In this document: piece by piece, positions 36,786-47,900 of the stretch | Layout: each line of letters starts with the position of its first letter | How positions within the stretch are numbered: the first letter of the stretch is position 1 | Assembly: GCA_018101195.1 (NCBI GenBank) | Contig: JACDQH010000002.1 | Location: 124,001 to 188,000 of the forward strand | Reading direction: 5' to 3' | Origin: Rickettsiaceae bacterium H1 | GTDB taxonomy: Bacteria; Pseudomonadota; Alphaproteobacteria; Rickettsiales; Anaplasmataceae | Length of the DNA: 64,000 nt | Notes under the pieces: generated by a model | Databases searched by the model: none | What the model saw: the letters and a program-made list of their open reading frames with translations, nothing else | What the model was told of the DNA's origin: nothing | Program-made: the position numbers and the translations under genes

Positions 36786-39700
36786 TTATCCTCTTAAAAT
36801 GCTACTGACTAAATCTTTAACTATTGTGTTATGGTAGTTGTGAGCGGTAGTTGCAGCTTGTAATTTTAACGATTCCGCGGCGTAATCGGCAGCAGCTTCG
36901 GGAAGCGATATGTTCATCAAATTTGAAATGGCTTCACTCATAGAATCGATTACGCCGCTTAATTTTTTGTCTACGCTAATGAACTGGTTTGTAGCTGACC
37001 CGACAATAGCTATTTCACTTTTTAAATGTTCCAAAGCATTTTCAATCGCTTCGAATGATTTTTCGGCAGATTCCTTGCTTGAAATATTATTCTTAGTGTG
37101 AAAACTACCTTTGTCGTCTCTGTATAGTGCTTCTAGTCCTATATCTTTGAAATTAACGGTTATCATGTCATCAAGATTAGTTCCCACTTGAAACAATAAG
37201 CCTCCATTTCCTTCGGTACCGAATAAAGTATTAAGCGTATTGACAAAATCAGTAGCTTTTTTCTCAGTGCTAACATTTATATCAGAAACACTTTGTAAAT
37301 TGATACTTAAGAAATTATTGGTGTCTTTATTGGTAAGTTTCAGCGTTGTTTCTCCGCCGCCCTTGATTATTTTATGAGTAACATCGTAGCGATTACCAAG
37401 GCCACCGGAAGGATTTGTGGCCGATAAAGTTTGAGAATATTCTAAATTACCGATTTTGACCGATAATTTATTATTTTCTATATTGAAATTGAATTTACTG
37501 ATATTTTAAAGTTACCGTCATTAGCAAAGTTTGCACCTGCGATGTATATGTTATTTTGCTTAATCCCTTGCAGTACCGTTCCATCCACTTCTGCTTCGTT
37601 AATATTCGATAAGTTTCTTTTTTGGTAAATTTCTATTTTAGATAATTCGTTAGACATATCTATGATAGCGGCATTTAACTTATTTAATACTTCAAGCTTA
37701 GTTTTTCCCGAAAGATCGATATCTTTATTGACAGATAATGCAACAGCATGGCTTTTATCGTCTCCCGATAATACAATTTTAGTACCGGCGGAAATCGTAT
37801 CGCCTAATCTATTGTAGTTAGTTCCTTGTGCTTTACCGTCAAGTATCGATCCACTCGATAAAGAAACATTTCCTGTGTAAACTTTGCCACCGATATTTGC
37901 ACTAAATGTAACGTTATTAGCTTCAAATTTACCTTTTACATGTTTATGCACGCTACCTTCATGAAACACACCGTTAAGGTTAGTTATACTGCCTTGTAAA
38001 GTTTCTGTGATCGGTAACTTTAAACCTTGTTTGATATCGGTTCCAGCAACAACGTTTTTACCGGGTGTTACCGTTTGATTTGAAGTATCGGTACCACCTT
38101 TTAGCCATATATACTGGTTTCCCGTAGTGTCGCTAATTAGCGTTGGAGAGTACGAACGTAAGTAAGACCTGTTACCCAATTTTCCTGGTTCTTTGCTGGT
38201 GATTTGAACGTTTTCTCCTACAACATTAAACTCTAACTGATGTAATTTGCTATCGAGGTTGTTGTTTATGTAGTTGTTAATTCCGGCTGTTATTTGATCG
38301 GCAACTTCGGTTGAGTTTGTTGCACCTTTGATCTTTATCACGGTATCGCTAGTGTCATCTACATTTGAAGTTTCTCCAATTATCGTGAAATTGTAAGTAT
38401 AAGCATAACCTGGGGTATATACGTATAAAGATACATGTTCCGAACCGTTAAAATTCGAGTGTATTTTCATTTGAACTGAAGCTTTTGTTCCTTCTTGTAC
38501 CGATCCTGCTTGAGTAATATCGGTAACGCCCAAAGTTGTTTCGGATAACTTTAAGTCATTTAAATTGATACTATCGGTGCTATTAGTACCGATTCGGAAG
38601 GAATTTCCAACTGTTCCCGCTTCTTTATTTTGGATTACGATACTGTACTGATTATTGCCGTCATCATCATATGCATAGTAAATAGCTTGAGAAATATTAG
38701 CATCGGTAGAGCTGTTTAAATATTGTAACAGATTATCTCTGCTTGATTTTGTACTTCCACTGAGATCGATATCTTTACCGAAAGTAACGATAGTACCGTT
38801 TATGTCGATTTGATCACCTTTTTCTACATTTTTTACAAATTTAATAGTACCTTGGGCTTTAGTGGCTCCGACTTTGTTGGTGATCGTTAAATTACTATTT
38901 AGCGTATTATCGACGGAATGTTTTACTTCTCCTGCAGCAAAAAATTGCTCGACATTATTCAAACCGAAATCTTCAATGGTATAACTAGCACCTACAACGT
39001 TTAATTTTACTCCTCCCAATTTCATAGCATCAACGACGTGTTGAGCACCAATGTTCAATTCTTGTTGTAAACCGTCAAGAGTATTGGAGCGTAATGTTAT
39101 TCCTTCATCTTTTACGGTCACTTGGAATCCGATATCAGTATCTTTCGCTCCCACTTGTTGAAAAATTAATTTGGTTCCTCCGGCAATTTTATTGCCTAAA
39201 CCGTGGTAACCCGTACCGTCTACAATATTACCCGTTTTATTTCCCCCAGATAAAGCTATGTCGTTAGTTTTATATAATTCGCCACCCAAGTAAGCCATAA
39301 ATTGCACTTTATTTGCCTCAAATTTACCATCTTGATCAAGGTTTTTTCCCGCTTTAAAAACGGCATGAGCATCACTAAAAGTTCCTTGCATTGCTTGATC
39401 AAAAGTAAGTTCGTCAGTACTGATTTTTGTTCCGGTAAGAGTTGTTGCCGTATGATCGCTCAAATCAACACCGTTTACTAAGCCTTCGATTGTTGCGGTA
39501 AACGGTTTATTATCTCCGACTCTTCCTTCTTCATAACTGTATTTTGCAGAACCGTTTCCAAAATTAAAACTGTAACTATTACCGACTAAGCCCGCTTCTT
39601 TGCTGATTATCTTTAGCATATTATTAGTTGAATCATATTCTAATACTGCTTGATTTGCCGTTCCGTTTGAATTTCTTACGGCTGTAACTAAATTACTTAA

Positions 39701-40774
39701 AGTCTCGTCTATATTGTTTCCTACTGCTACGTCCGTTGATAAGACAACCTTATCTGTCGGTTTAAAGTTAAATTTTTCTCCATTTAAAGTAATGCTTTCA
39801 AGTGCTTTATAATTATCTTGTTCGAATTTTACCATTGCAGTGGCACGTTCTCTTAAATCTTTTCCTCCTTTTAAAACAAACTCGCCATTATTGGAACCAC
39901 CGACTATTTTTACTTCTACCGTTGAATAATTTCCTTCGAATCCGACTTGGTTATGAATAATTTCTAAATTAGATTTATCACCTAATCTGTAAGAATGTTG
40001 AGATATTTCTGAAAAATCTGAAGAATTGAGTAATTTGACTAAATTTTGTATTGTTTCAGTATCGTTTGTACCAATCATAAATTGTCTTGTTGGATCTTTT
40101 AAATTAACGGGATTGGCTACGGTAAAAAAGGTTTTATCTTTAATTGTGATGGTACCGCCGTTTTTAATCCCGGATAAATCAATAGTTGCAGTTGCAGCTG
40201 TTTTTCCCACATTTTGTACAGCTTCAATCTGTGAACCCGTCTTTAATAAAGGGTTTTCACCAATATTGCCGGTTTCGACAAATTGATTAATATCATCGAA
40301 CACTTTGATTACATGTTTACCTTGATACGTGTTAATTTTAGCAGTATCGGAATAGCTTCCATCGAGCAATTTCATTCCGTTATATTCGAAATTTGCATTG
40401 TCTTTAATCTGTTGTATTAAGGTTTGATAATCAAGATTTAAGGCTATTCTTTCTTGGTCGGTCATAGTATCGCTGGCTGCTTGCATTGAAAGCTCTCTTT
40501 GTCGGTTTAATATGTTGAATGTGTCGTTCATTACTGCAGAACCTGCATTCAATATACTTAAAGCTTGACCTACATTACTTTTACCCACTTTTAGTGCAGA
40601 AAGTGAATTTGATAGCGAGCTTGCTACTGATCTTTCAGAAACTCCTTCACCGATATTGGCAAATTTTTCACCACTTGCCAATCTTTTAATAGCATTTTCT
40701 ATTCCGGATATACTGTTTTTAAGATGTGACGAAGCTAAATTAGAATTATGATTAACGTATGATAAAGTTGTCAT
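36786..40774 (-). pseudogene. fliC: Giant flagellin, one frameshift
   Basis: Restoring one base gives about 1,329 residues, several times a usual flagellin. The ATG at 40774 has GGAGG upstream. The N-terminal D0/D1 domain is clear (KNSISGIENAIKRLASGEK, SVMNDTFN-like AVMNDTFNILNRQRELSMQA). The C-terminal D0 is clear in the last frame (AESLKLQAATTAHNYHNTIV). The roughly 1,000-residue centre has repeated modules: three with GKFEAN..VxF..xxGG and at least four ending in xxKEAGxxGN. The break is a missing base in the A4 run near 37505-37508, after which the frame reads NIENNKLSVKIGNLEYS to the end. An intrinsic terminator follows. It may be a recent pseudogene or slippage-expressed. Confidence 0.85.
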
Positions 40775-40957
40775 ATAACCTCCAAGCGTTATGTATAAAA
40801 ATTGAGAATAAAATAGTATTTTCAATTTTAAGTTGTATTATTTAAAATAATATTAATTAATAAAAATAGATTTTAAACGAGAGTAGTAAATTCAAGTTGC
40901 TTATTAACGTGATTAACCGGATTGATTTTCATATTTGTAGCAGTATATAATAAGGTT

Positions 40958-41389
40958 ATGACGATAAATTATGATTTTTTGCTTGATCAAGCCAATCGAG
41001 ATTTAATACGAAACGCGTTAAAGAAAGTTAATCGAGAACAAGAATGTAATATATACATTTCTTTTTATACGAAGAATAAAGGAGTTATAATTTCTTCTAA
41101 ATTACGCGAGCGATATCCGGAAAAAATGGCAATTATTCTTCAACATCAATTCGATAATTTCGTTGTAAAAAGTAATTATTTTTCAGTTAGATTAAGTTTT
41201 GGCGGAATATTTGAAATTATCGAGATACCTTTTTCTGCAATAGAGATTTTTCACGATAAAGATGCAAATTTTTATTTAAAACTGAACGAAGAAAACAATA
41301 ATACCATACCTTCGTTTGAAGAAGATATGGAAAATGAAGATTTTGACGACAATAAAATCATCAGTATAGAAAAATTTTTGAAAAAATAA
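40958..41389 (+). CDS. sspB: ClpXP adaptor SspB
   Basis: The product of about 143 residues matches alphaproteobacterial SspB: INYDFLLDQANRDLIRNALKK at the N-terminus, IYISFYTKNKGVIIS, RERYPEKMAIILQHQF, VRLSFGGIFEIIEIPFSAI, and an acidic linker ending in a C-terminal tail (ISIEKFLKK) of the kind that docks on ClpX. It delivers ssrA-tagged proteins to ClpXP. The ATG at 40958 is preceded by AAGG and gives the family start; an upstream in-frame start at 40922 is less likely. Confidence 0.9.
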   Translation: MTINYDFLLDQANRDLIRNALKKVNREQECNIYISFYTKNKGVIISSKLRERYPEKMAIILQHQFDNFVVKSNYFSVRLSFGGIFEIIEIPFSAIEIFHDKDANFYLKLNEENNNTIPSFEEDMENEDFDDNKIISIEKFLKK

Positions 41390-41486
41390 CAAATTCACCA
41401 AAAAATTCTTGTACACGGTATTCAAGGGCTAAAAAATTTTGTTCTTTTCTCTTTCAACACAAACAAGAATTATAAAGGGTATCAAT

Positions 41487-41822
41487 ATGATTTATAGTTA
41501 TTCTGTTATTATTTTATCACCTCCGCATTTATTAATTACCACATTGATAAGTAAGGTAAAAGGCAAAATCGGCTAAACAAAAAAGGTTATCTACAAATGC
41601 GGATTTAGCCGCCATACCTTAAACTATACTTATATCTTACCTTCATCCGATTTTCTCGTAGTAAAATATGCAAAATCGCAAATCATAGAAAATACTGCCA
41701 ATACTGAGATTATTAAATTCATAATAAAAAAAGCTATGCTTAGCTTACATAATATAACAAGTGCAGTAATAAAAACGGCAGTATTAACAATAATATTAAA
41801 TAATTATACGATAATGAAATAA
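41487..41822 (+). pseudogene. Relic open frame with one in-frame stop
   Basis: An AAAGGG ribosome-binding-like site precedes an ATG at 41487. The frame is open for 111 codons except for one TAA at 41574-41576. The start reads MIYSYSVIILSPPHLLITT. The later part reads KKVIYKCGFSRHTLNYTYI and ends near TIILNNYTIMK. No family is recognised. The rest of the 41390-42099 spacer shows no gene. An inverted repeat, CGGCTAA (41570-41576) with TTAGCCG, lies within this stretch. Confidence 0.35.
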
Positions 41823-42099
41823 TATATAACTTTACTAATATGCTTAATCTTAGTTATAAAAAATATGCCCAGTTTATCAAAAATTATTAGACGTACGAGA
41901 CGTATAAATTAAACAAGATCGGCTTGGTTAGCTCAAGCTAAAACATTAGTTAATCCCTGGCATTTTGATAATTAATTGTCATACATCCTTCTTCTTTTTG
42001 AAAATTATTACGTTTTAAGCACAAGATAATCAAGATTTATTAATAATTGTTATTTATTGGATTTTACTAAATTGATTTGTGTTTATGAAAAGTTGATGC

Positions 42100-44663
42100 T
42101 TAAGAATCGTAAAGAATTCCTGTAATATGCAGAATTTTTCCATAATTGATGTGTGTTATTTTAATCGTATGTTCTTTTTCTCTTAAAATTACTTTGATTA
42201 TATCGCCCGGAAACAATTTTACCGAATGCGGTGGTAAATTCAGAGTATAACGGATTTTAGTTTGATAAGCGTAAGCTAACATTTCATTGCAAATAGAACG
42301 TGCATGATAATTACTTAGCACTAAGGGTAAAAAAATAATTTTTATATTTTTCGATTCGGTGTGTAATTCAGAATATGTGGAAGATAATTCGTAATTGTTC
42401 ATTTTATCGATATATATTAATTTGATTTTATTTGTGGTATCGGTGCTTCTGTTAATCGAGAATGACGAATTATTAATCGGTACCAAATCGTTTCGGTTGA
42501 TCTTGAGTTTAATTTTGCCAGTTTTTAGTTGAAAAATTATCATTTTGCCTTGGGAAATAATATCAAATAAATATGCTTTCCTTAACACTTCGATTGCAGA
42601 ACGAGCATTATAAATTTCATTAAGAATTAAACCGTCGACTTGTTGATTTAATTCAATACATTCGAATTCGTTCGGTTGATAATTTGCTCTATGCAAAATG
42701 TCGGCAATAATTTCATCAAGTTGGGGTAAACCAAGCTTCCTTTGTATTTCGTGGCTAAATTTCCAAGAATTATTGTCGCTCCATACGTTAAGTAAATTAG
42801 GGAAGTAAGGAAAAGGTCTGGCATCCCATGCCCATAGAAACATTTTTTCTATCATTTCGGAGTTTTGCCACTTGTCTATGCTTCCTTCGATTGCTGTTGC
42901 TTGCTCTTTAAAATCAATGTTACCTTTCGAAAAAAAAGGAAATTTATTTTCTTTAGCAGTATCGCCAATAAATACGTTGGGTTGATTGGAGCATCCGTCA
43001 ACACCAGGAAAACCGTATTCGATAAACCAAATCTTTTTCATTTTAGGTTTCCATCCCGTTTTTTGGCCGTTACTGTTTACATGTTTTTCACTCCACCATT
43101 TTTCTATATTTTTCCATGCCCGTTTAGCGGAGGTAAATTTTGTTTTATCTTTATGTCTTTCATTATCTTGATAATAATAATCGTATCCTTCGCCGAAGGA
43201 CCATCCCTGTTTTATTTCTTTCGGAGAAAAATCGCATGGAGGTTGCGGTTTATCGGTTAAAGGAAAGTAGGCATTGATTCCTACTACGTCGATATATCTT
43301 GAAGACCATAAGCCGTCCATGTAATATTCCTCGTTATAAGAATGATATTCGTCCCAGTTTGCTGCGTAAGTAATGATTGTTTTCTTACCCAGAATATTTT
43401 TTACCGATTTTGCTAATTCCATCAAGGCTCTGATTCCTGGATAATTATTATTATGATTAATCCGAGTAATTCCTTTCAATTCCGAACCGATGACGAATCC
43501 GTCTGCAAATTCTTTTGTTAAATTTGCATAATGTAAGATGAATTTTTCGTATTTAGCGAAAAAAAATTTTACTTCTGTGTGATTACCCGAAATATTTCCG
43601 CGCCAAATCTTTCCTTTCATGTCCATAAGTAACATCGGGTATACTAAGATTTTATATTTACGCTTTTGTAATTCTTCTAAATATCTGATTATGGCATCGT
43701 CACTAACCGTTCCGCCATATAAAGGTTTTTTATCTGCAATTTGTGATATTATTCTTGCGTTTTTTTTTGTTATTCCAGCTACTTGCCAATCATCGGGAAT
43801 TGATTTCGCATTATTTTTATATTCGACTGCAGGATAAATATTGCATTTTGCGATATCCAAATCATCCCCGAACCAATTTATAACAACCGATACCCAGCTT
43901 AAGTTGGGTAATGTATTTTTCATATTGTTAAGTCCGACTATTGCATCGGATAAATTTTGATTGCTGTTTTGATTAATAGTTTTTGCCTTTCTTTGTTGAA
44001 CCCACTTACTTTTTACGTATTTTCCAAATGATTTGCTTTGAACCTTAGTATCATAAACGAATTTTCCCGAACCGGGTATTATATTTACGGCAGTGATTTT
44101 TCGGCAAATTTGGCAATTTATATTACAAGAGATTTCAAAGGTAAAGTTGGGTATTTTGTTATTGTAATCTCCAAGCGAAAAATCTTCGATTACGATATAA
44201 GCAATACCTCGATAAGCGGGAGCTCCTTTTTCTATTTCATTAATTAATTGATCGGGTTTTTGCTCTTCGGTTCCCGGATAAAATCTGTATTTTATCGAAT
44301 TTTTATCGATAATTTTTTCATTGGCATATATATTTATTAATTCTTTGGCAAGACCCGAGCATATTGCGATTGCACACGTCAAATAACTCGAAAAAGGTAT
44401 TTTACTGGTTTTATTTTTTACTTTTTAATAGGTAATGCCCAGATAATATTACCTGCAATTTTTACCGTACCGTAGATTATGGGTATTACTTTTTCGTAAA
44501 TGGAAGTTTGAATGTTTAAATTTTGTAATTTGTTTTCAAATGACAATTTTTCATTTGGACCGAATGATATGCTTTCTAATTTATCTCTGATAAATTTTTC
44601 TATCGGTATTAATATGGAATCACCTATTGCACCTTCTGTTTCGGAAAAAAATAGTTTAGTCAT
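42100..44663 (-). pseudogene. GTA tail/TIM-barrel protein (rcc01698-like), one frameshift
   Basis: The first frame (44663-44418) ends PIIYGTVKIAGNIIWALPIKK. After one missing base in the A-rich run at about 44411-44425, the second frame continues KNKTSKIPFSSYLTCAIAICSG and runs to 42100. The long part matches the GTA host-interaction/tail protein: FADGFVIGSELKGIT and YAANWDEYHSYN of the GTA TIM-barrel-like domain, then KIWFIEYGFPGVDG with NQPNVF, then phage-tail-like domains. The total of about 855 residues is shorter than the Rhodobacter protein. It is far from the prohead protease gene, so GTA genes are dispersed here. The homology is strong. Confidence 0.85.
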
Positions 44664-44904
44664 TGAAAAATATTACGTTTTCTTTTTTTTGATAGGAAGG
44701 ATTATTATTTATTAAAAAATTGAAAAAGATAATATTTTAATGTTTATAAAAAACGTAATCTAAATAATATTATTTTAGCATTATTTTGGTTAAAAAATTT
44801 TGTTTTATCGTATGCGGCGATACCCTTATCAATAAATAATTAAATGAAAGAGTTTACAATTATAATTCGGACAAATAGTATTTGTATTACTTACGGTAGA
44901 TAAA

Positions 44905-47900
44905 ATGAAAAGCTTAATCGTAGATACGATTCTTAAGAAAAATGTAAATTGTGATCAATCTTTAAAAAATTTTGTTAAGCAATTTTATGCACACTTTTCC
45001 GATGAGTACCAAGATAAAACTGAAATTCTATTTCAAATAGCAAAAAGCCTATATGATTTTGTACAAACTCGGAAAAAGAATGAAAATAAAGTACGTATTT
45101 TTAAACCTACCATTAAAAATCACGGTTGGGAAAGCAGTTTAACTGTAATTGAAGTGGTAACCGAAGATAAACCTTTTTTAGTCGATTCGGCAACCGAAGA
45201 ATTAAAAAGCAAGGGTTATATTATATATGATCGTATTAATTCGGTAATAATGCGCAATATCGGCAATGAAGAAATAATGGAATCCGTTATTTACTTTTCC
45301 GTTACCGATATGACAGAAAAAAAAATGTCCGAATTAAAATCGGAATTGATTAAAATATTACAGATGATTGAATGTTGCGTTGCAGACTGGAAAGCAATGT
45401 TAACCAAAGTTGATTTGGCTGCCAATATAACTGCAAGTAACAATAATATAGCAAAAAAAGATAATGAGGAAATAGTAGCGTTTTTATATTGGTTGAAAAA
45501 AGATAATTTTATTTTTTTAGGTTATGCCGAATATAGTTGGGAAGTAGATGGTGATAATATTGTGCGGGACAATAATTCTTCTTTGGGTATTCCTAAAATC
45601 GATACTGCTATTTATGACATCGAAGTTTCTAAAGAAGCAAAAAGTGCGATATATATTACCAGGTCGGATCGGATTTCGAAAGTACATCGTCGTGTAAACA
45701 TGGATTGTATCGGAGTAAGAAGGTACAATAAAAAAGGGGAGATTATAGGAGAAGTTAGGTTTTTAGGCTTATTTACATCAATTGTGTACTACCAAGATGT
45801 AAAATTAATCCCGATAATAAGAAAAAAAATTGCTGTTGTCGAAGGATGGTCGAAGTTTTTGAAAGGCAGTCATAACCATAAGGTATTAATTACCGTGTTA
45901 CAAGATTTTCCTCGTGCTGAATTGTTACACATCCCCGAAAAAGAACTATTTGCGAGCTGTATGGGGATTCTTTCGTTGTCGATAAGAGAAGAGGTAAAAC
46001 TTTTTGTTCATATAGACGAGGTAGGGAAATTTGTCAGATGTATTATTTTTGTTCCTAAAAATCAATTTAGCACCGCATTGTGGCTTAAAATGCAAAAATT
46101 AATAGCTAATACGTTTCATGCTAAAGTTGTAAACGAGCAAATGCGTGATTCTGGCTTGGTAAGATTACAATTAATATTGAAAATCGAATCGATAAAACAT
46201 GTTGTTGATGCGAAAAAGCTGGAATTAAAACTTAAAGAAATGGCGCGTGATTGGAAAGAACATGTAAAGTGTGCGTTAGAAAACGAATTCGGTATCGGTA
46301 ATGCGGATTCTTTATATCGTATTTATGAAAATGCTTTTCCCGTTAGTTATCAGGAAGCTTTCACTGCTGATGCGACTTTATATGATATTAAGCGTATAGA
46401 AAAGGTGAGGATAAAAAAAGAAGTTGAATCGGATTTACATTGTGACGGAACTGATAATTATCAACTAAAAATATATGTCCCAAAAAAAATCATAGGATTG
46501 TTCGATATGTTACCTGTTATTGAAAATATGGGAATGAAAATCACCAATCATTATAGTTACGTTATAAACGTTGTTAAGAATTGCGAGATATTGATACACC
46601 ATTTTCTTGTTTCGATTAATATGCAAAAAAAAATTTCTTTAACCTTGGTAAAAGAAAAATTTGAATTGGCATTAAGTAAAATTTGGAAAAAAGAAGTAGA
46701 AAACGATTATTATAACAGCTTGGTATTGGCAGTAGGATCAGATTGGCGCGAAGTATTATTATTTCGTGCATTCAGTCATTATTTAAAACAAATTAGGTTT
46801 CATTACACCGAAGTATTTATCCAGCAAGCGCTGTTTAATCATACGAAAATCGTTTCGCTGTTGACTAAACTTTTTCATACCAGATTGGATCCGAAATTAT
46901 TTTCAAATAATACCGTTAGAAACGAAGAAGTGGAAAAAATATCGGTTCAATTGGAACAATTAATAGGAGAGATAGATAACCTGGCAGAAGATAAAATAAT
47001 TAGGGCGCTGGTAGAAATTATAATGTCTATTATTCGTACTAATTATTATTATTCCAAACAATACCTATCGTTTAAAATAGATTCGAGGAAAATACAGAAT
47101 TTACCGCTACCTAAACCGTTTGTCGAAATATACGTATATTCTCACAAATTTGAAGCTATTCACTTGCGAGGCGGTAAAGTTGCCAGAGGAGGAATTAGGT
47201 GGTCTGATCGTACCGAAGATTTCAGAACTGAAATATTGGGCTTGATGAAAGCACAAATGCCAAAAAATACTGTGATAGTACCGGTTGGTTCGAAAGGCGG
47301 TTTTATCGTTAAGTGTAACGGTAAAGATTATGATAACGTCGTGAATTGTTATAAAGATTTTTTGCGAGCTATGCTCGATATTACCGATAATATCGTAGGT
47401 GAATCGGTAAAACGTCCTAAGAATACGGTTATCTATGATGAAGACGACCCTTATTTGGTTTTAGCTGCCGATAAAGGTACCGCTACTTTTTCTGATTATG
47501 CAAATGCGGTAGCAAAAGAATATAACTTTTGGTTAGGTGATGCTTTTGCTTCAGGAGGTTCTACCGGTTACGATCATAAAGCAATGAGTATTACTTCGAG
47601 AGGTGCATGGGTTGCTGCACAAAATCATTTATGGGTGTTGGGTTACGATAATAAAAAAGAATTAAAAATGGTAGGAATAGGCGATATGTCTGGGGATGTG
47701 TTTGGCAACGGCTTACTTCTTTCCAAAAAAATAAAATTAATTATGGCATTTAATCATATTCATATATTTATTGATCCTAACCCTGATGTACTTTCTTCTT
47801 TTAATGAAAGAAAAAGGTTATTTAATCTGAAGAGATCGACTTGGACAGATTATAATAAAGAATTAATTTCTGCTGGAGGGGGGATTTTTAGTAGAAATAG

